Assembly (NCBI GenBank): GCA_024742485.1
Contig: JANSYK010000002.1
Location: 62,001 to 126,000, forward strand
Length of the DNA: 64,000 nt
Reading direction: 5' to 3'
Origin: Alphaproteobacteria bacterium
Lineage (GTDB): Bacteria > Pseudomonadota > Alphaproteobacteria > Rhizobiales > Rhizobiaceae
The notes below the pieces were generated by a model. It made no database searches and had not been told where the DNA came from. It saw nothing but the letters and a program-made list of their open reading frames with translations. The position numbers and the translations under genes are program-made. Shown piece by piece: positions 17,902 to 27,088 of this stretch (position 1 is its first letter; the number at the start of each line of letters is the position of its first letter).

Positions 17902-18585
17902 ATGACCGCCAGAACTATCCTTCTTGTCGATGATGACAATGATCTACGGGAAACCCTGGTTGAACAACTCTCGCTTTACGAGGAGTTCTCGATTATCGAG
18001 GAATCGTCCGCGACAAAGGGCGTTCAGGCAGCCCGAAACAATCATGTCGATCTTCTGATCATGGATGTAGGCCTGCCCGACATGGATGGTCGGGAGGCCG
18101 TCAAACTGCTCCGCAAGGGCGGTTTCAAGGCGCCCATCATCATGCTGACCGGCCACGACACCGACTCGGACACCATTCTGGGTCTTGAGGCAGGCGCCAA
18201 TGACTATGTCACCAAACCGTTTCGGTTTGCCGTGTTGCTTGCCCGTGTCCGCGCGCAGCTGCGGCAGCACGAGCAGAGTGAAGACGCCACTTTCACGGTC
18301 GGGCCCTACACGTTCAAACCGAGCCAGAAATTGCTGCTGGATGAAAAGGGCGGAAAGATAAGGCTGACCGAAAAGGAATCGGCCATCATCCGCTATCTTT
18401 ATCGGGCCGACGAAAAAGTGGTCACCCGGGACGTTCTTCTGGAGGAGGTCTGGGGTTACAATTCCGGCGTGACGACCCACACGCTTGAAACCCATGTCTA
18501 CCGTCTGCGCCAGAAAATCGAGCGTGATCCGTCAAATGCGGAGATTCTGGTCACTGAAAGCGGCGGCTACAAAATCATACCGTGA
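17902..18585 (+). CDS. OmpR-family response regulator (CenR/OtpR-like)
   Basis: This 227-residue protein has a receiver domain (residues 1-118) and an OmpR/PhoB winged-helix DNA-binding domain (about 130-227). The phospho-acceptor is Asp55 in LLIMDVGLPDMDG, the acidic pair is in VDDDND, and the conserved Lys105 is in DYVTKPF. The C-terminal TTHTLETHVYRLRQKIE is the recognition-helix region. No histidine kinase is adjacent. The immediate downstream cyclic-nucleotide-binding gene is the arrangement I recall for the Brucella envelope-stress regulator called OtpR or CenR, so I suggest that assignment with moderate confidence. A 196-bp upstream region separates it from the divergent YkuD gene. Confidence 0.9.
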   Translation: MTARTILLVDDDNDLRETLVEQLSLYEEFSIIEESSATKGVQAARNNHVDLLIMDVGLPDMDGREAVKLLRKGGFKAPIIMLTGHDTDSDTILGLEAGANDYVTKPFRFAVLLARVRAQLRQHEQSEDATFTVGPYTFKPSQKLLLDEKGGKIRLTEKESAIIRYLYRADEKVVTRDVLLEEVWGYNSGVTTHTLETHVYRLRQKIERDPSNAEILVTESGGYKIIP

Positions 18586-18653
18586 TCTGCTAGAGGACTG
18601 ACCAGCCGCCTTTTTGCGGTTGTGTGTTGGCTCAGGACCCGTCAGGGATAGAC

Positions 18654-19130
18654 ATGGCACTTAACGACGACATTTCCCTTCTGTCGAAGGTCCCGCTTTT
18701 TGAGGGATTCAACGACGAAATGCTGCGGCTGGTTGCATTTGGCTCGGAACGCCGGACCATCGGCCGGAGCAAGCCGCTCTTTCACGAAGGTGCCATCGCC
18801 GACAGTGCCTTTGTCGTTTCGTCCGGCAAATTCAACCTGCTGAGCCGCGACCGGAAAGGCAAACTGGTGCCGGTCGGAGAGGCAACGCCCGGTGACCTTC
18901 TCGGCGAACTGGCCATAGTCTCGTCAAACAAGCGAAAAATCACCGCCCTGGCGCTGGAAGACAGCGAAGTGATCCGCATCAACCGGCCGATGTTTCGGCG
19001 GATGATGGAGGAATATCCTGAAATAGCGGACATGCTGCGCATCAGAATACGGCGCAACCTTGGTCACCTGCTGCGCCAGGTCAACAGCCTCGCGCCGCAT
19101 TTTCAGGAGCCGGCCGCAAAAAGCGAATAG
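18654..19130 (+). CDS. Cyclic-nucleotide-binding domain protein
   Basis: The ATG at 18654 gives 158 residues that are almost entirely one CNB domain. The N-terminal LLSKVPLFEGFNDEMLRLVAF leads into the beta-roll. The phosphate-binding cassette reads GDLLGELAIVSSNKRKITALA; it retains G-E-L-A but has Lys-Arg-Lys-Ile where cAMP binders usually show R-x-A-T/S, so nucleotide affinity is uncertain. There is no DNA-binding helix-turn-helix, so it is not a CRP. It lies 68 bp after the response regulator and is probably co-transcribed. Confidence 0.85.
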   Translation: MALNDDISLLSKVPLFEGFNDEMLRLVAFGSERRTIGRSKPLFHEGAIADSAFVVSSGKFNLLSRDRKGKLVPVGEATPGDLLGELAIVSSNKRKITALALEDSEVIRINRPMFRRMMEEYPEIADMLRIRIRRNLGHLLRQVNSLAPHFQEPAAKSE

Positions 19131-19150
19131 GCCGAGCGTCAACGCTCCGT

Positions 19151-19960
19151 TCAAAAATTGAACCGCGCAAACACGGGCACATGATCCGAGGGGCGTTCCC
19201 ATCCACGGGCTTCACGCATCACCGTGATATCCGAAAGGGAATCGGACAGGTCCGGCGATGACCAGACATGATCAAGGCGACGGCCGCGATCCGACACGTC
19301 CCAGTCGCGCGCCCGGTAGCTCCACCAGGTGAATATTTTCTTGTCTTCGGGAATATGCTGCCGCATCAGATCGACCCATGCACCCCGGGCCTGAACATCC
19401 TTCAGGCCGTCAGTTTCGATCGGCGTGTGACTGACCACTTTCAGCAATTGCTTGTGCGACCAGACATCCGTTTCCAAAGGTGCAATGTTGAGGTCGCCCA
19501 CAAGGATGGAGGAAATCCCGTCAGTCTCTTCGGCCTGCGAGTGCAGGGCCTTCATTTCTTCCAGAAAATCAAGCTTGTGGGCAAACTTCGGATTGACCGT
19601 CCGGTCCGGTTCGTCACCACCGGCCGGTACGTAGAAATTGTGGATCCGGATCTTGCGACCGGCGACCGATGCAACGGCGGAAATGTGTCGTGTGTCGCCC
19701 TTTTCGCAATAATCCTGCCGTTGCACATCGTCGAGCGGCAGGCGCGAAATCAGCGCAACGCCGTGGTAGCCCTTCTGACCGTGTATGGCGATATGCTCGT
19801 AGCCGAGCTTTTTCAGATCGTTGCCCGGAAAGGCATCATTGGGACATTTGGTTTCCTGCAGACACAGAATGTCGGGTGCGTGATCGGCCAGCAGCGCCTG
19901 CACCAGCGGCAGCCGCAGGCGCACCGAGTTGATATTCCACGTGGCAATGGAAAACCCCAT
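19151..19960 (-). CDS. xthA: Exodeoxyribonuclease III
   Basis: XthA is the AP endonuclease and 3'-phosphatase/exonuclease of base-excision repair. The product is 269 residues, as expected. Family motifs are GFSIATWNINSVRLRLP, the metal-binding Glu in LCLQETKCP, GYHGVALISR, SILVGDLNIAP, and the C-terminal DRGRRLDHVWSS and SDHVPVFARF with the catalytic Asp-His pair. It is convergent with the cyclic-nucleotide-binding gene (20 bp apart) and lies downstream of lolA on the same strand. Confidence 0.96.
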   Translation of the reverse strand: MGFSIATWNINSVRLRLPLVQALLADHAPDILCLQETKCPNDAFPGNDLKKLGYEHIAIHGQKGYHGVALISRLPLDDVQRQDYCEKGDTRHISAVASVAGRKIRIHNFYVPAGGDEPDRTVNPKFAHKLDFLEEMKALHSQAEETDGISSILVGDLNIAPLETDVWSHKQLLKVVSHTPIETDGLKDVQARGAWVDLMRQHIPEDKKIFTWWSYRARDWDVSDRGRRLDHVWSSPDLSDSLSDITVMREARGWERPSDHVPVFARFNF

Positions 19961-20098
19961 TTCGCTGCCCTCAAATCTCTATGGTTCCAATTCGTTTTGC
20001 GAACCATACAGGGTCGGTCGAAGAGCGATAGGGCATTCACCGGCGAGGGTCGAACTGCTCACAGATATTACGATCCGGCGCGCATCATTTTGACCGGT

Positions 20099-20776
20099 TC
20101 AGCGACCACTCGTGTTGCGGCTTTGATGCACCTGCTTGTAGGGAACCTTGAAGACACTGTCGGCAAAACGCACATCCGACTGCACATTGAAGATCATCAC
20201 GGTCGTATCCTTGCCCTGTGGATCCCGGATGGTCCATTGCCGCAACTCATAGGTATTGGTGTCGAACATCATCGTAATGGTCGACCGCCCGAAAATCGTC
20301 CTGTCACCCAGAACAATGGTCGTCAGATCCGGTTCGACATCAACCGATTTGATCATTTTGCCGTCGAGATCGATGCGTTCCGCCAGAAGAAGTTTCAATG
20401 GCGTCTTCGACAGCGGATAGATGTCCCAGGTGCGCAGTTTCCGGTTGCCGATGACAACCGATTTTCCATCGGATATCACGCGAACCGGTGATGGGTCTTC
20501 ATAGTTGAAGCGAAGTTTTCCGGGCCGTTCGATGAAAAACTTGCCGCCGGTTTGCTGCCCGGTCGGTCCGAATTGAACGAATTCGCCGGTCATGGTCTTG
20601 ACCGATGAGAAGTGAGCGGCGATCTTTTCCGCCGCCGGATCGGCCGCCTCGGCATGGCCGACATAATTCCCGCCGATGGCCATCGCGAGAGCTGCAACAG
20701 CACCGGTCATCGCCCCGCGAAGGACGGACCGTCGTGTCGGCGCACCGGTGACAATCTTCGACGTAATCTTGTTCAT
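20099..20776 (-). CDS. lolA: Outer-membrane lipoprotein carrier LolA family protein
   Basis: LolA ferries lipoproteins across the periplasm from LolCDE to the outer membrane. The ATG at 20776 is preceded by AGGAGA at good spacing and gives 225 residues. The N-terminus PTRRSVLRGAMTGAVAALAM carries a twin-arginine-like export signal, which is unusual for LolA but seen in alphaproteobacteria. The mature part has KTMTGEFVQFGPTGQQTGGKFFIERPGKLRFNYEDP-type beta-barrel sequence (residues about 55-95) and ends in PYKQVHQSRNTSGR. It follows ftsK on the same strand after a 106-bp gap. Confidence 0.88.
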   Translation of the reverse strand: MNKITSKIVTGAPTRRSVLRGAMTGAVAALAMAIGGNYVGHAEAADPAAEKIAAHFSSVKTMTGEFVQFGPTGQQTGGKFFIERPGKLRFNYEDPSPVRVISDGKSVVIGNRKLRTWDIYPLSKTPLKLLLAERIDLDGKMIKSVDVEPDLTTIVLGDRTIFGRSTITMMFDTNTYELRQWTIRDPQGKDTTVMIFNVQSDVRFADSVFKVPYKQVHQSRNTSGR

Positions 20777-20882
20777 TATTTTCTCCTGAACGTCATCGAG
20801 CTGAGAACGCATGATGATTAGATAGGATCATTTGACCGTGGCGCCAGTGTGGCATGGCATTCCGAATCACCGAAACAAACGC

Positions 20883-23495
20883 TTACAGCACATCCTCTTC
20901 GGTCGGCACAAGAATCTCGCGCTTGCCGGCATGGTTTGCGGGGCCGATCACGCCCTCTTCTTCCATCCGCTCGATCAGCGAAGCCGCGCGGTTGTAGCCG
21001 ATGCCGAGACGCCGCTGAATATAGGAGGTCGAGGCCTTTCCGTCACGCAGCACCACTGCCACGGCCTGGTCATAGGGGTCGGCCGAATCGGCCAGATTGC
21101 CGGTTCCAGCAGGCCCCTCGCCATCCTCTTCGCCATCATCTTCCGTAATCGCGTCAAGATATTCAGGAACGCCCTGCGCCTTGAGGAAACCTACGATTTC
21201 CTCGACCTCATTGTCGGAGACAAACGGTCCATGCACACGCTGTATGCGCCCACCACCGGCCATGTAGAGCATGTCGCCCATGCCGAGAAGCTGCTCAGCA
21301 CCCATCTCGCCAAGGATGGTTCGCGAATCGATCTTGGACGTCACCTGGAACGAGATGCGCGTCGGAAAATTGGCCTTGATCGTACCGGTAATCACATCGA
21401 CCGAGGGCCGCTGTGTCGCCATGATCACGTGAATACCGGCGGCACGGGCCATCTGCGCAAGCCGCTGGACGGCGCCTTCGATATCCTTGCCGGCCACCAT
21501 CATCAGGTCGGCCATCTCGTCGATGATCACGACGATATAGGGCATTGGAGTCAGATCGAATTCTTCGGTCTCGTAAATGGCCTCACCGGTCTCGCGATCA
21601 AAACCGGTCTGCACTGTGCGGGTGATGGCCTCACCCTTCTTCTGGGCCTGTTCGATCCGGCTGTTGAACCCGTCAATGTTCCGGACGCCGATCTTCGACA
21701 TCTTCTTGTAGCGGTCTTCCATTTCCCGCACGGTCCATTTGAGCGCGACCACCGCCTTTTTCGGATCGGTGACAACCGGCGTCAGAAGATGCGGAATACC
21801 GTCATAAACGGAAAGTTCCAGCATCTTCGGATCGATCATGATCAACCGGCACTTTTCCGGCGGCAGGCGATAGACGATCGACAGGATCATCGTATTGATC
21901 GCCACCGACTTTCCCGATCCTGTCGTACCAGCAACCAGCAGATGCGGCATCTTCGCCAGATCAGCGATCACCGATTCGCCGCCAATGGTCTTGCCGAGTG
22001 ACAAAGCCAGTTTTGCCTTGCTGGTTTCAAAGTCGCGGCTCGACAGCAGTTCCTGCAGAAAAACGGTTTCCCGGCCCTGGTTGGGCAATTCAATACCAAT
22101 GGCGTTGCGGCCCGGAACAACAGCCACACGGGCGGCGATGGCACTCATGGAGCGGGCGATATCATCGGCAAGACCGATCACCCGGGATGATTTGATGCCA
22201 GGCGCCGGTTCCAGCTCATACAGTGTGACAACGGGACCCGGGCGGACCTGAATGATCTCTCCGCGCACACCGAAATCCTCCAGCACGCCTTCCAGCATAC
22301 GGGCATTCTGCTCCAGCGCATCGGAAGAAAGGCTCGGGTCCTTGGCGACATTCTTGGGCTCGGACAGTAGGCGCAACGGCGGCAGCTCGAAATCGCCGGA
22401 GCGGATCATCGATGTCTGCGCCTCGCGCTGCACCCGGGCACCCTGTTTCGGACGTGTGACCTGCGCAACCACGCGGTTCTGAGTTGCCATCGATTCGTCA
22501 CGCGCCGGCGCAGACTGCGGCTCCCAGTCCGCCGCCGGATTTTCATCGTTCTGATCGTCGGCGACATCAAAGGGTGGCGCATCATCATCCAGCACCTGCC
22601 GGCCACTTGCCCCGTTATGCACCGGACCGGCATCGGCAAATTGCGGTTCCACACGTTCGTCATCGTTGAGGCCGACAAATTCTTCCTCATTGAAATCATA
22701 GGGCTCTTCGGGCTCCAGCGGCCATTGTTCGGCAACGCGGCCCGTCACGCGGCGCAGTTGCGCCCGTCCCGTCAGCCAGAAATGCGTGAGAGCACCGAGT
22801 GCCAGCGCCCCGAACGCCCGGCCCCCTTCCTCGTCTTCTTCCTCTTCGGCCTCGTCATAGTCGCGGATGGTCCGCGATCGGGCCGCTTTCTGTTTCGCAC
22901 GGGCATCGATTTTCGGCGGCGCGATCAAGATGGCGCCAAACAACATCAACCAGATGGCCGGGATCGCAATGGCCGCGCCGAGCACGACCGCCAGGATTCC
23001 GGAGGGATAATCGCCGATGATCACCGACGGCATTTTGAGAATCATGTCGCCAAACACGCCACCGAGCCCGGTTGGCAGTGGCCACCGGTCCGGCGCCGGC
23101 GCGCAGGCAAAGACCGACGCGGTCAGGATGCTTCCGCCGAACCAGGCGGCCAGTCTCGCAATCACCCGGTCCACCGGCCGGCCGCGCAACAGATAAAAGC
23201 CCCAGATCACCATCGGCAGGAGAGCGGCAACACCGGCAAGTCCGAAGAACTGCATCATGACATCGGCAAAGGCGGCTCCAGTGTAGCCAAGCACATTGAC
23301 CGGTTGATTTCCGGTGGCATAGCTCAGACTTGGATCGGAGACATTCCAGGTCGCCAGCGCGGCGATGGCCAGCACCAGGCCACCCAGGACGCTGATGCCC
23401 AGGGCAATCCGCAATGGTCGCTGCAGAAAACCGGGAATCCTCAACCCTGACAGAAAATGACCGCCAAACATGAGGGAATTGCTTGATTGCATCAT
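20883..23495 (-). CDS. ftsK: DNA translocase FtsK
   Basis: FtsK anchors at the division septum and pumps chromosomal DNA to resolve dimers at dif with XerCD. The 870-residue product has four or five membrane helices in residues about 28-195, then an acidic linker (about 215-330). The motor domain has Walker [14 protein letters not shown] and Walker [16 protein letters not shown], followed by [20 protein letters not shown]. The C-terminal gamma winged helix, [20 protein letters not shown] onward, reads KOPS sites. The length is typical for alphaproteobacteria, whose linker is short. A CtrA-type box lies 74 bp upstream of the start codon. Confidence 0.96.
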   Translation of the reverse strand: MMQSSNSLMFGGHFLSGLRIPGFLQRPLRIALGISVLGGLVLAIAALATWNVSDPSLSYATGNQPVNVLGYTGAAFADVMMQFFGLAGVAALLPMVIWGFYLLRGRPVDRVIARLAAWFGGSILTASVFACAPAPDRWPLPTGLGGVFGDMILKMPSVIIGDYPSGILAVVLGAAIAIPAIWLMLFGAILIAPPKIDARAKQKAARSRTIRDYDEAEEEEDEEGGRAFGALALGALTHFWLTGRAQLRRVTGRVAEQWPLEPEEPYDFNEEEFVGLNDDERVEPQFADAGPVHNGASGRQVLDDDAPPFDVADDQNDENPAADWEPQSAPARDESMATQNRVVAQVTRPKQGARVQREAQTSMIRSGDFELPPLRLLSEPKNVAKDPSLSSDALEQNARMLEGVLEDFGVRGEIIQVRPGPVVTLYELEPAPGIKSSRVIGLADDIARSMSAIAARVAVVPGRNAIGIELPNQGRETVFLQELLSSRDFETSKAKLALSLGKTIGGESVIADLAKMPHLLVAGTTGSGKSVAINTMILSIVYRLPPEKCRLIMIDPKMLELSVYDGIPHLLTPVVTDPKKAVVALKWTVREMEDRYKKMSKIGVRNIDGFNSRIEQAQKKGEAITRTVQTGFDRETGEAIYETEEFDLTPMPYIVVIIDEMADLMMVAGKDIEGAVQRLAQMARAAGIHVIMATQRPSVDVITGTIKANFPTRISFQVTSKIDSRTILGEMGAEQLLGMGDMLYMAGGGRIQRVHGPFVSDNEVEEIVGFLKAQGVPEYLDAITEDDGEEDGEGPAGTGNLADSADPYDQAVAVVLRDGKASTSYIQRRLGIGYNRAASLIERMEEEGVIGPANHAGKREILVPTEEDVL

Positions 23496-23568
23496 GACGC
23501 CTCAACTCGTGACCGACTCGATAGCCGGCATGCAGCCGGCATTACGACCAATCATAACGGCGTTCGAG

Positions 23569-23584
23569 TTAATGCCGCATTAAC
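23569..23584. promoter_or_regulatory. CtrA-type box upstream of ftsK
   Basis: TTAA-TGCCGCA-TTAA followed by C matches the CtrA consensus TTAA-N7-TTAAC exactly and is part of a perfect palindrome GTTAATGC-C-GCATTAAC (23568-23584). It lies 74 bp upstream of the ftsK start, in the gap between ftsK and the second ammonium transporter gene. Control of a division gene by CtrA is biologically sensible; binding is inferred. Confidence 0.6.
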
Positions 23585-23609
23585 CATGCAATCCCGTAGA
23601 TGGGGTATT

Positions 23610-23633
23610 TGGCCGGAAACCGGGTCCCGGCCA
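23610..23633 (-). terminator. Hairpin after the second amt gene (weak terminator candidate)
   Basis: TGGCCGG and CCGGCCA form a 7-bp stem with a 10-nt loop, 6 bp past the amt stop codon on the minus strand. There is no clear T-run after it, so intrinsic termination is doubtful. Confidence 0.35.
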
Positions 23634-23638
23634 GGGGT

Positions 23639-24862
23639 TCAGAGTATTTCCGCTTCCGGATTGGCGCCGATCTTGTGGATCGAAAGGTCGGCACCGCGAA
23701 GTTCCTCTTCCTCGACAAGCCGCAATCCGAGGGTCTTGTCCAGCAGACCATAGACGACAAATCCGGCAATCGCCGCATAGGCCGCACCGGCAACCGACCC
23801 GACCAGTTGAGCCCCAAAGGACACACCACCAAGGCCGCCTAGCGCCTCCAGGCCGAAAATGCCGCAGGCAATGCCGCCCCACAGGCCGCACAGCCCGTGC
23901 AATGGCCAGACACCGAGGACGTCGTCGACCTTGAGCTTTTCCTGACACCAGGAGAAGCCTTTGACGAAAATGAAACCGGCGATGCAACCAACCGCCAGTG
24001 CGCCGATCGGATGAAAGACATCCGATCCGGCACAAACGGCAACAAGACCCGCCAATGCCCCATTGTGGACAAATCCCGGGTCGTTTTTGCCAACCAGCAG
24101 CGCCGTGACAATTCCGCCAACCATGGCCATCAGCGAATTAAGGGCAACGAGGCCCGACGCTCCGCCAACAGATTGCGCGCTCATCACATTGAATCCGAAC
24201 CAGCCGATACACAGCAGCCAGGAACCAAGCGCCAGCCAGGGAATGGAAGACGGCGCGAAGGGGTGGGACTTGCCCGATTTCGTATACCGGCCGAGACGCG
24301 CGCCAAGGAGGATGACGGCCGGCAGCGCGATCCATCCGCCAACCGCGTGCACCACGATGGAGCCGGCAAAATCATGAAACGGCGCACCGAAGGCACTCTC
24401 CATGGCATCCTGAAAACCGAAATTGCCGTTCCAGACCATGCCCTCGAAGAACGGATAGACCAGCCCGACAAGAATGACCGTGGCCACGCATTGCGGCTGA
24501 AACCGCATACGTTCGGCGATGCCGCCCGAAATGATGGCAGGGATCGCCGCGGCGAATGTCGTCAGGAAGAAGAACTTCACCAGGGTGAAACCCTGCGGAA
24601 GAAAGACCTCGCCGCCATTGGCACCCGACAGGGTGGCGGCGTTGACGAAGAAGGTCACGCCATAGGCAACGGCAAAGCCGATGAAGAAATAGCTGATGGT
24701 GGACAATGCGAAATCGCCAAGAATTTTGACGAGCGCATTGACCTGGTTCTTGTGCCGCACCGTACCAACTTCGAGAAAGGCAAATCCGCCATGCATGGCG
24801 AAAACCAGGATGGCACCCATAAGCACAAAGAATACGTCACCACCAATTTGCGACTGATCCAT
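23639..24862 (-). CDS. Ammonium transporter (second Amt paralogue)
   Basis: This 407-residue Amt/Rh-type channel moves ammonium or ammonia through the inner membrane. About eleven hydrophobic helices are visible. The pore histidines are in AGSIVVHAVGGWIALPA and WPLHGLCGLWGG. It starts MDQSQIGGDVFFVLMGAILVFAMHGG without a cleavable signal, unlike the neighbouring amtB, and retains EVGTVRHKNQVNAL. It has its own sigma-54-like promoter and NtrC-like site upstream, 231 bp from the amtB stop. The paralogue may differ in affinity or serve as an ammonium sensor; nothing in the sequence decides this. Confidence 0.93.
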   Translation of the reverse strand: MDQSQIGGDVFFVLMGAILVFAMHGGFAFLEVGTVRHKNQVNALVKILGDFALSTISYFFIGFAVAYGVTFFVNAATLSGANGGEVFLPQGFTLVKFFFLTTFAAAIPAIISGGIAERMRFQPQCVATVILVGLVYPFFEGMVWNGNFGFQDAMESAFGAPFHDFAGSIVVHAVGGWIALPAVILLGARLGRYTKSGKSHPFAPSSIPWLALGSWLLCIGWFGFNVMSAQSVGGASGLVALNSLMAMVGGIVTALLVGKNDPGFVHNGALAGLVAVCAGSDVFHPIGALAVGCIAGFIFVKGFSWCQEKLKVDDVLGVWPLHGLCGLWGGIACGIFGLEALGGLGGVSFGAQLVGSVAGAAYAAIAGFVVYGLLDKTLGLRLVEEEELRGADLSIHKIGANPEAEIL

Positions 24863-24897
24863 GAAATCCGACTCCGTTTCTGACTTTCACCAGTGGA

Positions 24898-24914
24898 GTC
24901 AATTTTTGTGCCAA
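24898..24914 (-). promoter_or_regulatory. Sigma-54-like promoter of the second amt gene
   Basis: On the minus strand the sequence reads TTGGCACAAAAATTGAC, a good match to TGGCAC-N5-TTGC with TTGA at the -12 element. It would start transcription about 25 nt upstream of the ATG at 24862. An NtrC-like palindrome lies about 55 bp further upstream. The spacing between GG and TTG is identical to that at the glnK promoter. Confidence 0.65.
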
Positions 24915-24966
24915 TCCGGCAAATGGTGCTGAAACAGTAGGCAGGCAGCACAAAAACCCGCGCCTC

Positions 24967-24983
24967 TGCACAGGAATTGTGCA
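24967..24983. promoter_or_regulatory. NtrC-like enhancer site for the second amt gene
   Basis: TGCAC-AGGAATT-GTGCA is a 17-bp dyad with the exact arm sequence and spacing of the NtrC consensus (TGCAC-N7-GTGCA). It is about 55 bp upstream of the sigma-54-like promoter. Confidence 0.65.
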
Positions 24984-25043
24984 ATTGCCTCGGGCTGTGC
25001 TGATTTCATGGGCATCAGCAGCCTGAGCGTCGGGCGCTCAGAA

Positions 25044-25072
25044 GGTTGGGGGCCGACAAGCGGCCCCCAACC
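25044..25072 (-). terminator. Terminator-like hairpin after amtB
   Basis: GGTTGGGGGCCG pairs perfectly with CGGCCCCCAACC across the loop ACAAG, a 12-bp GC-rich stem beginning 22 bp after the amtB stop codon. A second small dyad (TGAGCG/CGCTCA, 25024-25040) follows. No T-run is present, so termination may be Rho-assisted or the hairpin may protect the mRNA 3' end. Confidence 0.6.
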
Positions 25073-25093
25073 GGGCAAGATCTGGTGTTCCCG

Positions 25094-26437
25094 TCAGATC
25101 TTGGTGAACTCCGGATAGGCTTCAATACCGATTTCGGCCTTGTCGAGCCCCAGCAATTCTTCCTCCTCGCTGACGCGCAGGCCCATGACACCCTTCAGGA
25201 TGAGCCATGCGACACTGGAGGTCACCACCATGAACACACCGACAATGATGATCGAGGCCACCTGGCCGTAGAGCGTTGCCTCACTGTTGGTGAAGATCAC
25301 GGCGAAGGTGCCCCAGATACCGGCAAAGAGGTGAACCGGGATGGCGCCGACGACATCGTCGATCTTGAACTTGTCAAGCATCGGAACCGCGAACACGACG
25401 ATGACTCCGCCGACCGCACCGATCAATGTTGCGCTGCCAAGTGACGGCGTCAGGGGCTCCGCGGTGATCGATACGAGACCGGCGAGAGCGCCGTTGAGCA
25501 CCATGGTGATGTCCACCTTCTTGTAGACGATCTGCGTCAACAGCAATGCGGCGACGGCACCACCGGCTGCGCCGGCATTGGTGTTGGCGAAGATACGCGA
25601 CACATCGGAGATATCACCGACCGACCCGGCAGCCAGCTGTGATCCGCCATTGAAGCCGAACCAGCCGAGCCACAGGATGAAGGTGCCCAGCGTCGCCAGT
25701 GGCATGTTCGAACCCGGTATCGGATGGATTTCGCCCTTGTCGCCATATTTGCCCCGTCTGGCGCCAAGAATGATAGCACCGGTCAGGGCTGCCCAACCGC
25801 CCACGGAGTGCACGACGGTGGACCCGGCAAAATCCAGGAAGCCCAGCTGGGTGTCGAGAAATCCGCCGCCCCATTTCCAGGAGGCCTGGATCGGATACAG
25901 GATACCGGTCAAAATGATCGTGAAGATCAGGAACGGCCACAGCTTGATACGCTCGGCCAGCGTTCCCGACACGATCGAGGCGGTCGCCGCACAGAACATC
26001 AGCTGGAAGAAGTAATCCGAAGCGGTCGATGCATAGGAAAGGTCATCGGCCGCATCCGGCGCGACACCCACAGCTTCAAGCACCGCTACGCCGAAGGCAC
26101 CCAGATAACCGCCGGTTTCATCGGACCCGATGAGCCAGTTTCCACCCGGATACATCAGATTGTAGCCGATCAGGTAATAGAAGATGGCCGCGATCGAGAA
26201 CAATGAAATGTTCTTGGTCAGCTGCATGGACACGTTTTTGGAACGGACCAGACCGGCTTCGAGCATCGCAAAGCCCGCCGCCATCCACATGACGAGCACG
26301 CCGGATATCAAAAACAGCAAGGTGTTGAAGATGAAGACCGAATGGGTTGGCACCGCCTCCTGGGCGGCAGCCGGTACGGTCATGGCACTGATCGCAAGGA
26401 GCGCGGAGAATGGCATGACAAGGGATTGGATTTTCAT
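25094..26437 (-). CDS. amtB: Ammonium transporter AmtB
   Basis: This 447-residue ammonium channel is the partner of GlnK, encoded 18 bp upstream on the same strand. The N-terminal 25 residues look like a signal peptide (LVMPFSALLAISAMTVPAAAQ), as in the E. coli protein. The pore histidines lie in AGSTVVHSVGGWAALTGA and IPVHLFAGIWGTFAV. AMLEAGLVRSKNVSMQLTKN is the Amt signature. The cytoplasmic C-terminal tail GVMGLRVSEEEELLGLDKAE matches the region that GlnK docks on. Expression should come from the sigma-54-like promoter upstream of glnK. Confidence 0.96.
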   Translation of the reverse strand: MKIQSLVMPFSALLAISAMTVPAAAQEAVPTHSVFIFNTLLFLISGVLVMWMAAGFAMLEAGLVRSKNVSMQLTKNISLFSIAAIFYYLIGYNLMYPGGNWLIGSDETGGYLGAFGVAVLEAVGVAPDAADDLSYASTASDYFFQLMFCAATASIVSGTLAERIKLWPFLIFTIILTGILYPIQASWKWGGGFLDTQLGFLDFAGSTVVHSVGGWAALTGAIILGARRGKYGDKGEIHPIPGSNMPLATLGTFILWLGWFGFNGGSQLAAGSVGDISDVSRIFANTNAGAAGGAVAALLLTQIVYKKVDITMVLNGALAGLVSITAEPLTPSLGSATLIGAVGGVIVVFAVPMLDKFKIDDVVGAIPVHLFAGIWGTFAVIFTNSEATLYGQVASIIIVGVFMVVTSSVAWLILKGVMGLRVSEEEELLGLDKAEIGIEAYPEFTKI

Positions 26438-26455
26438 GGAGAGGCTCCTTTATTC

Positions 26456-26917
<462 letters not shown>

Positions 26918-26946
26918 TCAGGCAGGGTTTTGGCTCACATTGGATG

Positions 26947-26964
26947 AATCAAGGATCGTGCCAG
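26947..26964 (-). promoter_or_regulatory. Sigma-54-like promoter of glnK-amtB
   Basis: On the minus strand the sequence reads CTGGCACGATCCTTGATT. TGGCACG at -24 is a perfect match to consensus and TTGA stands for TTGC at -12, with 4 bp between. It would place the start of transcription about 145 nt upstream of the glnK ATG, giving a rather long leader. Confidence 0.7.
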
Positions 26965-27027
26965 TTTGAGATAAAACCTCATAACAAGCTGTTTTATTTG
27001 TATATTTTTCTTTGATCGTGAGAGTCG

Positions 27028-27066
27028 TGCACGTGGCAACGCTGCCATGTGCAAATTATTTGTGCA
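27028..27066. promoter_or_regulatory. NtrC-like sites upstream of glnK
   Basis: TGCAA-ATTATTT-GTGCA (27050-27066) matches the NtrC 17-bp dyad in 9 of 10 arm positions. It overlaps a longer inverted repeat, TGCACGTGGCA-ACGC-TGCCATGTGCA (27028-27053, one mismatch). Both lie 65-100 bp upstream of the sigma-54-like promoter, the usual enhancer distance. Confidence 0.6.
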
Positions 27067-27088
27067 GACTCTCTGAGGTGATTAAGAA

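Noticed and set aside
19268-20491. 407-codon plus-strand ORF opposite xthA and lolA
   Set aside because: It spans two confirmed genes on the other strand and the gap between them; no motifs.
23897-24883. 328-codon plus-strand ORF opposite the second amt gene
   Set aside because: It is the mirror of Amt membrane helices; the composition is Arg/Asp/Gly rich and no family matches.
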